Part shown: positions 1-5,064 of the stretch, in pieces | Position numbering within the stretch: position 1 is the first letter of the stretch | Layout of the letters: each line of letters begins with the position of its first letter | Assembly: GCA_021803885.1 (NCBI GenBank) | Contig: JAJZKY010000206.1 | Span: 1 to 7,574, forward strand | Length of the DNA stretch: 7,574 nucleotides | Direction: 5' to 3' | DNA from: Planctomycetota bacterium | Lineage (GTDB): Bacteria; Planctomycetota; Phycisphaerae; WQYP01; JAJZKY01 | The notes under the pieces: model-generated | What the model was told of the DNA's origin: nothing | The model's input: only the letters and a program-made list of their open reading frames with translations | The model's database searches: none | Translations under genes and position numbers: made by a program

Positions 1-12
1 TAATTTTTGTAT

Positions 13-40
13 TTGAACTCTTCCGAATCTATGCTATAGT
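13..40 (+). promoter_or_regulatory. sigma70-type promoter of the candidate small RNA
   Basis: The sequence shows TTGAAC at 13-18 and TATAGT at 35-40, separated by 16 bases, in an AT-rich stretch. These match the -35 and -10 consensus at 5 of 6 and 5 of 6 positions. Transcription would start near 46-48, just before the hairpin at 56-85. The window starts only 12 bases upstream, so activator sites or an upstream gene cannot be seen. Confidence 0.6.
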
Positions 41-46
41 GTATTT

Positions 47-155
47 ATTCCGAATGAAGAGCAGCGAACTATGGTCGCTCTCTTCAGAACGGAAGTAGTT
101 TGCGTCACTGGCCTCCCGGCACGAACAGCAAGACCGTTCGTGCCGTCTTTTTTTT
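47..155 (+). ncRNA. candidate small regulatory RNA with its own promoter and terminator
   Basis: A transcript from about 47 to 155 (roughly 109 nt) is bounded by a good promoter and a textbook intrinsic terminator. Its 5' part folds into a hairpin: 56-61 pairs with 80-85 and 63-67 with 75-79, with C62 bulged and a seven-base loop (ACTATGG). A linker of about 30 bases (86-116) follows and contains CCTCC at 112-116, the complement of a Shine-Dalgarno core. The terminator hairpin comes directly after. This layout (hairpin, single-stranded region, terminator) is common in trans-acting bacterial sRNAs. The only reading frame starting inside (ATG at 71) runs through the terminator and does not look like a protein. 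I do not recognise the RNA as a named family. It could instead be an attenuated leader whose downstream gene has been lost, but no gene follows in the next 700 bases. Confidence 0.5.
117..155 (+). terminator. strong intrinsic terminator of the small RNA
   Basis: The arms 117-126 (CGGCACGAAC) and 136-145 (GTTCGTGCCG) form a perfect 10-bp stem with a nine-base loop. The T-rich tail TCTTTTTTTT (146-155) follows immediately. There is no A-tract on the left of the stem, so the element acts in the plus direction only. Confidence 0.85.
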
Positions 156-397
156 GGGGGGCCCCAGTCTGGCAGCAAAGGCGGTTGCAGCAACCCATGG
201 GGCCGGGCGCCGGATTGCCAATCCTGCGTCCATCGTTGTCGAACACTGCTCGGCTCAGCCTCTTTGAGTAGCTGTTCCCCGCTCCGGGGATGGCTAAGTC
301 CTTAAAACGGCAAATTCCCCCCATGGCCGTTCGATAGTTGACAGCGGCACTCTAAATCAGCGCTCTCTCCCCCAGTCCCTGGCGGTTTTAGTCCGGC

Positions 398-751
398 CTA
401 TGCTGTAGGCGAAGTCTCGACAGAGGAAGCTGCGCGTGTCGCTGTCGCGGGAATCTCCTGCTCAGTCAAGGGAGCCAATCCGCCCTGTCCACCACCGGAA
501 AGCATGATTTCATCGAGTACAGTTTCAACGGCGATTTTGCAGGCAGAGCTCAACACACAATGTGGGCCAGTGTCCATCTGGCCCACAGGCTCCCCGATCC
601 CATTATTTTGGAGACGCTTCGAAGTAAGGCTTCTCCCGTCGCCCACAGTCGACGCAGACATGTCATTGCCGTTGAACTCAGAAAGCTGGTGAGCTTCGAA
701 ATACCAACCGCGAACGAATTCGTGCTTATACTGATATTGGTCATTGCGCAT
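398..751 (-). CDS. doubtful hypothetical protein, 117 codons
   Basis: On the minus strand a frame is open from well upstream down to a TAG at 398-400. The ATG at 749-751 would give 117 residues beginning MRNDQYQYKHEF. The N-terminal third is rich in aromatic and polar residues and looks protein-like. The C-terminal end (Ala/Thr/Ser/Glu) is low in complexity. I recognise no family, signal peptide or membrane segment. AGGA lies directly against this ATG, too close for a good ribosome binding site; an upstream ATG near 853 would give a longer product with GGA about six bases before it. A 137-codon frame on the opposite strand overlaps it, and at most one of the two can be real. This may be chance or an old gene remnant. 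Confidence 0.2.
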   Translation of the reverse strand: MRNDQYQYKHEFVRGWYFEAHQLSEFNGNDMSASTVGDGRSLTSKRLQNNGIGEPVGQMDTGPHCVLSSACKIAVETVLDEIMLSGGGQGGLAPLTEQEIPATATRAASSVETSPTA

Positions 752-898
752 TCCTGCGTGTCCGCTATGGCCAACGGAGGTGCCCCCGATTGGCCCGCCG
801 GCGCAAAACCAGCCCAGCTGATGGCGAAGGCTCAAGATGCTCTCCGCCATGCCGGTTCCAACTCCGACCAGCGCCCGCGCGCAGGCGCGCTGATTCTT

Positions 899-904
899 AA
901 GGAG
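899..904 (+). promoter_or_regulatory. Shine-Dalgarno AAGGAG deciding the start at 912
   Basis: AAGGAG at 899-904 is a strong ribosome binding site. Two in-frame ATG codons follow, at 906 and 912. The first is one base away, too close. The second is seven bases away, the normal spacing, so translation most likely starts at 912. Confidence 0.65.
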
Positions 905-911
905 AATGAAT

Positions 912-1088
912 ATGGCAGACCAAACCCCCACGGGTCCGTTCAGCAGCGATGTGCTGCATGGCGATGGCCATAGCAAGCTTTCACGGGAAGAGGTTGCGAA
1001 AGCCGTTGCACGTCATCAAAGGGAGCATCCGGGCAGCCGCGCAAAGAACGCCGCGGCCAAGGACCGAAAGACAGCGCCGCGCCGTTAG
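912..1088 (+). CDS. small basic hypothetical protein, 58 aa
   Basis: The product is 58 residues and I do not recognise a family. The first 20 or so residues are polar and Gly/Pro-containing. From about residue 23 (SREEVAKAVARHQREH) it looks helical and charged. The last 20 residues are dominated by Lys, Arg and Ala, ending KTAPRR. Twelve Lys/Arg against seven Asp/Glu give a net charge of about +5, so nucleic-acid binding is possible but unproven. There is no membrane segment or signal peptide. Support for a real gene is the strong AAGGAG seven bases before the ATG at 912 and the close spacing to the next gene on the same strand: the stop is 48 bases before the ATG at 1137. It was probably translated from the same mRNA as the DUF498 gene. 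No clear promoter is visible upstream. Confidence 0.5.
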   Translation: MADQTPTGPFSSDVLHGDGHSKLSREEVAKAVARHQREHPGSRAKNAAAKDRKTAPRR

Positions 1089-1136
1089 CAAGTGAATCTG
1101 ATTGCAGTGCTACGCGCGAGACGCAAGACAACTGAG

Positions 1137-1487
1137 ATGCTGTTTGAGAACCTTGCCTTCGGGTCGATCAGGATTAACGGCGTCGAGTACGACCACGACG
1201 TTGTTGTCGACTGCGGAAGAGTGTCAGAGCGCAAGAAGGGTCCGTCGAAGCCTTTCCGATGCCAATTCGGCCATACGCCGCTAACGGCAAACGAGGGAAT
1301 CCCCTGGCACTGTCACCGCCTGGTCATCGGAACGGGGATTTATGGGCGGCTCCCGGTCAGCCCTGACATCCAGCTGCAAGCCGGGCACCGCAAGGTCGAA
1401 CTTGTGGTGATTCCGACCGAGCAAGCTGTTGCTCTTTTAAATGAGCAGCCACCGCACACCAATGCCATTTTGCACCTGACGTGTTGA
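1137..1487 (+). CDS. Mth938-like domain (DUF498) protein
   Basis: This 116-residue protein matches the Mth938-like / DUF498 family from start to end. Visible hallmarks are FGSI at residues 8-11, the VEYDHDVVV segment (16-24), a basic ERKKGPSK stretch (31-38), FGHTPL (44-49), the glycine-rich IGTGIYG (64-70), PTEQA (93-97) and the terminal ILHLTC (111-116). The family is a small single-domain alpha/beta fold. Its biochemical activity is unknown; the mitochondrial relative NDUFAF3 helps assemble respiratory complex I, but that role cannot be transferred here. The protein appears cytosolic. I chose the ATG at 1137 because it gives the usual family length. An in-frame GTG at 1092 would add 15 residues that do not look conserved, and neither start has a strong ribosome binding site. 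The gene lies 48 bases after a small basic-protein gene on the same strand and converges with the GH9 gene. Confidence 0.85.
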   Translation: MLFENLAFGSIRINGVEYDHDVVVDCGRVSERKKGPSKPFRCQFGHTPLTANEGIPWHCHRLVIGTGIYGRLPVSPDIQLQAGHRKVELVVIPTEQAVALLNEQPPHTNAILHLTC

Positions 1488-1752
1488 AGGTTTGCCTCGC
1501 CTGCGCCCGGAACGGCACAGCAGCACGGCTAGCGGAGTGGCCCGTCGGTCCCTGTATCAGCAGGATCTGGATGGGCATTACGGATCTGCTCACACTCAAG
1601 TGATAGAAAATGTATCTCGCTTCGCCCGAGGAGCGCCATTTAACGATCCTCCTCCTGCGAAACGGGGGATAGCACCCGACCTTTTAAAACCGGCGCCACC
1701 CCGTCTCGCACAAGTATCGCTTATGCCCGGCATCCTGCCGTGAGCAGAAACT

Positions 1753-4320
1753 TCAGTTCCCTGGAGTCCCCTTAGCCGCTGTTTCCTGGTTGACGATCGC
1801 CTCTGCCGCATTGGCTTCCAGAACCCAGCTGCTGGCCGCGGAAACCGTGGTTTCGTCCTCGAACCAGAGCATCCCGAAATTCGTGATGCACTCCGGGAAA
1901 TCCGGCTTGATGACAACATAGCCAGGGATCATGCCGCCGGGGATGAAGCTATTGTCCCACCGATTGTTGGAATAGGTCTTCAGCTTGGAGGCTGTGCCAA
2001 TCCCCGCGATATAAGACACGCTGGATACCGGGTGCATACCGAGCAAGTAGTTGGCGGCGCGCAGGGTATATTGTGGACCGACGATGTCTGGAAACGCCTC
2101 GTGGAGGAAGTACATCTCCACGCCGAAATTCGCCACCTGTTCGGAACCGCCCCAGTCACGCCGCGTGGCTGGCACCCCAAAAGGCGTGCTAGCCAGTTCA
2201 CGGTTGAGCTGCGGCATCCACGCTTCAAGCGCAGCCTTGAAACGGGCCTTGTAGCTCGGGTCCAGGTAGGGCAGTGCGCGCACCGCCGTCCAGCCCTGAA
2301 AACCCATGTGCTGCAGCATGCCGGGAAAGAGCTCTTCGACGCGCTGCTTGTAGGGCTGGGCGCCGTCGGTAGCGATCATTAATTCCAGCGCGGAGGACCA
2401 GTCAAGAGATCCAAATCGCATGAAGGGACCGCGAGGCTGAGGAGCCGGATGCGCCTTCTCCTCATTCCAAAGCTTGATCGCTGTATCGAGGCACTCCTTC
2501 GCCAGGGGATCGTTCCAGCCCTTCAGCACCTCCGAAGCGGCAGCGAGCGAAGTGATGTCCCCATACTCATTGAACACGCTGTACTTCGTCCACGCCCAAC
2601 GGTCGTCAGGCTTGCCGGAGTAATTCCCTTTCACTTCATACGGCCCGAGCTTGGGATCGTAGATCCGGCCGTCGGTTTGGGAGGCGGCATCGCCGACAAA
2701 TGTGTATCCCTGCAGATAAGGCGACTGGATCCCAATAAAGGGGTGCCCGACCGCATGGATCTGTGCGAGTTGCTGCAGTACACCGTGCTCAACCTGTTCG
2801 ACAAGGTCCGGAACTCCGTCCGGCTTGTGCATGGTCACCGACCGCGCTTTTTCGTTGACCGAGAGTTCATCCCACTTGCTGTGGAAGGTGGCGTATGCCA
2901 GAGACAAATTATCGATGGTCCGGTATTGGCCGTAGTCGTCGTTATCGAAATCGCCGGCGTCAAACCATCCGCCCACGTTCAAACCTGAAATATGCTGGCC
3001 GGGCTTATAGGGAGAAAATGTATCCGGCCCCATGGAATAACCATCGAAGTGCGGAGTGTTCGGCGGAGCTTGCCGTGCGTCGTCCATGTGCGCAACGCCG
3101 TGCCATACGTGGTAGGCGTCGCGCACTGAAACGTGGTCCATCTGCTCTGCCAAAAAACAGTCCAAACTGGTTTGCCAGGTCTTGCCATAAACGTCTTTGG
3201 CGATTGGAAACACATCCGTGCTTTGGCCGCCGTATTCGATCTTGTAGAGCCCAGGCTCTTTGACGGAGGAGAAATTAAATTTGGCGTAGTCGTATCGCAG
3301 CCACGGCACCGGCTTCGAGATCGGACCCTGAAAAACCTCCTTCCAGGAACCGTCGCTGGAGAGCCGGAGGACTTTGGCGGTACCAGGGGCCTCGAAGTTC
3401 GGATCGAGTTCGATAATGGCTTCCTTGGGAAAATCGGCTGCATAGCCAACCTGACTGTGCGCGATCATTGGCGGGCGAGTCCATTCCGGAAGATAGCTTG
3501 GTCGGATGTGCCAAACCACTGCATCCTTGGTCTTCCCGGCAGGAATCAAAGTGCGGAGCACGAACCAGCCATTCTGCGCCATGTTCCGGCCGTCGTAAAG
3601 GAGCAGCCGTCCGATCTCCGTAGTGATGCTGATGCGATTGAGCGGATCGCCGGCAGCCAGGGTGATGCTCTTTCCAGTAGCGAACGGCAGCGGCTCGGCG
3701 TAGTCCCTGGCTTTCCGCCACTGCTCGATGTACCACACTTGCTTCGGGTCGCCGGGTCGTGGCGGCATCGTAGTCATCCGATCCTCCGGATAACGCGGGA
3801 GCACGCCAAACGCCTTGTTGTCCACTACGTAGGACTTATCAACATAGATAGAGGGCAGAAACTCCAAATTGAATCCGGCCCGGCCCACCAGCAACGCAGG
3901 CAGCGGCTTCGTCAGGTTTACACTCACGCGCACCCCGCCCGGCTCGGCCGCAACCACCACCTGATAATCCAGGTGGTATGCAGGATAGGAAAGGTTAGCC
4001 GAGAGTCGGCCCTCTTGCTTGTCCGCTTGGCGACCGATCAGGTGAGGGATCGTGCCCCATTGCTCCGGCGTTGGCAGAAGACGCACGCTGCCATTGGTCG
4101 CGATGCGATGGCCGTGCAGAATGATCTGCATGCCAGCGTCTTTCTGATCGAAAAAGACGGGACTGTAAGCATCGTCATAGAGCATGATGCTGACGCCGCG
4201 CGCATTGAGGTATCCGCTGTCGGTCACCTTGAGATTCAGATTGGCAGCGAAGGCAGGAAAGCTTGGAGATAAGGAAAACAGCAGGAAGAGTAGCGCAACA
4301 AATGGCAGTCGAGTACGCAT
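1753..4320 (-). CDS. secreted glycoside hydrolase family 9 (cellulase-like) protein
   Basis: The 855-residue product has a signal peptide (MRTRL, a hydrophobic core at 6-18, likely cleavage after AFA at 23-25), so it acts in the periplasm or outside the cell. Residues 27-280 form a beta-rich region I cannot assign. Residues 285-372 (AHSQVGYAADFPKEA onward) match the immunoglobulin-like CelD_N domain that precedes GH9 catalytic domains. Residues 378-845 are the GH9 catalytic domain. GWFDAGDFDNDDYGQY at 451-466 carries the catalytic-base motif DAGD (Asp454, Asp457). WFEDET near 819-824 followed by EANAAEA (835-841) is the C-terminal catalytic-acid region, with Glu823 the likely proton donor. 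GH9 enzymes hydrolyse beta-glucans such as cellulose by inversion, and some remove glucosamine from the chain end. The canonical PHHR motif is absent: the corresponding segment reads YSNNR (783-787). The substrate is therefore open. The start is supported by GGAG seven bases upstream. The gene stands alone behind its own promoter. Confidence 0.9.
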   Translation of the reverse strand: MRTRLPFVALLFLLFSLSPSFPAFAANLNLKVTDSGYLNARGVSIMLYDDAYSPVFFDQKDAGMQIILHGHRIATNGSVRLLPTPEQWGTIPHLIGRQADKQEGRLSANLSYPAYHLDYQVVVAAEPGGVRVSVNLTKPLPALLVGRAGFNLEFLPSIYVDKSYVVDNKAFGVLPRYPEDRMTTMPPRPGDPKQVWYIEQWRKARDYAEPLPFATGKSITLAAGDPLNRISITTEIGRLLLYDGRNMAQNGWFVLRTLIPAGKTKDAVVWHIRPSYLPEWTRPPMIAHSQVGYAADFPKEAIIELDPNFEAPGTAKVLRLSSDGSWKEVFQGPISKPVPWLRYDYAKFNFSSVKEPGLYKIEYGGQSTDVFPIAKDVYGKTWQTSLDCFLAEQMDHVSVRDAYHVWHGVAHMDDARQAPPNTPHFDGYSMGPDTFSPYKPGQHISGLNVGGWFDAGDFDNDDYGQYRTIDNLSLAYATFHSKWDELSVNEKARSVTMHKPDGVPDLVEQVEHGVLQQLAQIHAVGHPFIGIQSPYLQGYTFVGDAASQTDGRIYDPKLGPYEVKGNYSGKPDDRWAWTKYSVFNEYGDITSLAAASEVLKGWNDPLAKECLDTAIKLWNEEKAHPAPQPRGPFMRFGSLDWSSALELMIATDGAQPYKQRVEELFPGMLQHMGFQGWTAVRALPYLDPSYKARFKAALEAWMPQLNRELASTPFGVPATRRDWGGSEQVANFGVEMYFLHEAFPDIVGPQYTLRAANYLLGMHPVSSVSYIAGIGTASKLKTYSNNRWDNSFIPGGMIPGYVVIKPDFPECITNFGMLWFEDETTVSAASSWVLEANAAEAIVNQETAAKGTPGN

Positions 4321-4327
4321 CGGGTAG

Positions 4328-4331
4328 CTCC
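4328..4331 (-). promoter_or_regulatory. ribosome binding site of the GH9 gene
   Basis: CTCC on the plus strand reads GGAG on the minus strand. It lies seven bases before the ATG at 4320 and fixes that start, which also yields a proper signal peptide. Confidence 0.7.
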
Positions 4332-4355
4332 AGGGGTCTTTGATTCGGAAGCAAA

Positions 4356-4384
4356 ATCATATTTGGGCCCGCTTCTTCAGTCAA
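4356..4384 (-). promoter_or_regulatory. near-consensus sigma70 promoter of the GH9 gene
   Basis: On the minus strand TTGACT (4384-4379) and TATGAT (4361-4356) are separated by exactly 17 bases, each one mismatch from consensus. Transcription would start near 4349, giving a short leader of about 28 bases with GGAG just before the ATG. The spacer contains the palindrome GGGCCC (4365-4370). I see no longer inverted repeat that would mark an operator. Confidence 0.75.
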
Positions 4385-4414
4385 GCGCGGAGCAAACAAG
4401 ACTTTCCTCGCATT

Positions 4415-4600
4415 CTACCAAACCGATCGTACGGGATCAGGTTCGACCTGCGCGGTCCTCTCCAGCAACTTCACGAGCTTTGGCTCTAACTCCTCGTGTT
4501 TGAAGTTAGGCGACAACTGCTTCTCGATGCAAATTTGGTGAATGGCTCGATTTAGCAGAAATTGTAATTGACGCCGGCAGAGATACTTAATTATCGCGAA
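4415..4600 (-). pseudogene. possible gene remnant, 61 open codons without a start
   Basis: On the minus strand a frame is open for 61 codons, from 4600 down to TAG at 4415-4417, and is preceded by TGA at 4601-4603. Its translation looks protein-like, with amphipathic-helix character (KHEELEPKLVKLLERTAQVE near the end). It has no ATG or GTG, and its only TTG codons lie in its second half. The same frame upstream of the TGA also reads plausibly (WQKDASFFESGW), as if a gene had acquired a stop. It overlaps nothing on the other strand, and its 3' end lies about 30 bases upstream of the GH9 -35 box. I do not recognise the family. Open frames of this size can occur by chance in GC-rich DNA, so this is only a suggestion. 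Confidence 0.25.
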
Positions 4601-4683
4601 TCAGATCGCCCATCCCGATTCAAAGAAAGACGCGTCCTTCTGCCACGGACTTGACAATTGGTATCAGTATCGGCGATCAGAAC

Positions 4684-5008
4684 ATGAGGTTTTGTCCGAA
4701 TTGCAAGATACGCGGTACGTCGTCTGAACTTATACGAACGGATAATGGGCTCCAGGAAGTCGCTGACCAGATACTGGTCCTTTACCTGCCGGTTGCGCAT
4801 CGGAACTGCGCCCAGATGAATTGCTCAACACCAACCCAAACGCCAGGCGACCAAGACCGCTCCGGCTCGGCACAAGATCGCTCTGCCCCATACTGCCATC
4901 GGCGCTCTGCGCCGTATCCAGAAGCAGCCCGTCCCGATCGGCAAATACTTCCGGAAGAAGGATGCATGTTATGACGCAGCGCAGAGACGATTCGCGATCG
5001 ATGAGTAA
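4684..5008 (+). pseudogene. possible small gene broken by a frameshift
   Basis: From the ATG at 4684 the plus strand reads MRFCPNCKIRG, with a CxxC pair typical of a zinc ribbon, and continues plausibly to about residue 45 (LPVAHRNCAQM). It then turns into low-complexity Ser/Pro/Arg sequence up to TGA at 4972-4974. The next frame (position modulo 3 shifted by +1), open from 4820 to TAA at 5006-5008, gives a much more protein-like, Lys/Arg-rich tail (for example IGKYFRKKDACYDAAQRRFA). A single frameshift near 4816-4820 would join the two into one protein of about 106 residues. There is no clear ribosome binding site before 4684. A minus-strand frame (4591-4800) overlaps the first half and cannot be excluded. 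No family is recognised. Confidence 0.25.
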
Positions 5009-5064
5009 GGAAAGAGGGTGTGCACTACAAGGCAAAGGTCCAAGCTCGAACCAAATTACGGAAG

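Larger units (their letters stand above)
156..905. other. gene-poor region between the small RNA and the DUF498 locus
   Basis: I find no convincing gene in these 750 bases. Open frames exist on both strands but overlap each other and have poor starts; the best is listed separately at 398-751 (minus). Secondary-structure potential is visible. Arms at 160-166 and 198-204 (GGCCCCA / TGGGGCC) enclose a smaller hairpin at 183-195. There is a CCCCG-CTC-CGGGG hairpin at 277-289. A GC-rich inverted sequence lies around 870-892, just upstream of the ribosome binding site at 899. None has a T-tract, so none is called a terminator. Confidence 0.4.

Noticed and set aside
71..271. Plus-strand frame of 66 codons starting ATG at 71
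   Set aside because: It begins inside the first hairpin of the small RNA, crosses the intrinsic terminator and T-tract, and has no ribosome binding site.
277..289. CCCCG-CTC-CGGGG hairpin as a terminator
   Set aside because: There is no T-tract on either strand and no gene ending nearby.
34..324. Minus-strand frame of 96 codons
   Set aside because: It runs antisense through the promoter, hairpin and terminator of the small RNA; composition is not protein-like and no start signal is present.
560..973. Plus-strand frame of 137 codons with a hydrophobic stretch (FVLILILVIAHS)
   Set aside because: It overlaps the start of the small basic-protein gene, which has a far better ribosome binding site, and lies opposite another open frame. 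The single hydrophobic run is not enough to support it.
1488..1752. Terminator expected between the convergent DUF498 and GH9 genes
   Set aside because: The only hairpin seen (CGGCA-TCC-TGCCG at 1728-1740) has no T-tract in either direction. The 83-codon plus frame here shows no ribosome binding site or recognisable content.
3133..4272. Plus-strand frame of 379 codons opposite the GH9 gene
   Set aside because: It is a shadow of the GH9 frame. The minus-strand reading gives a signal peptide, an Ig-like domain and GH9 motifs, while this one gives no recognisable domain.
4651..4656. Perfect TTGACA on the plus strand as a -35 box
   Set aside because: No acceptable -10 hexamer follows at 15-19 bases; the sequence there is GC-rich.
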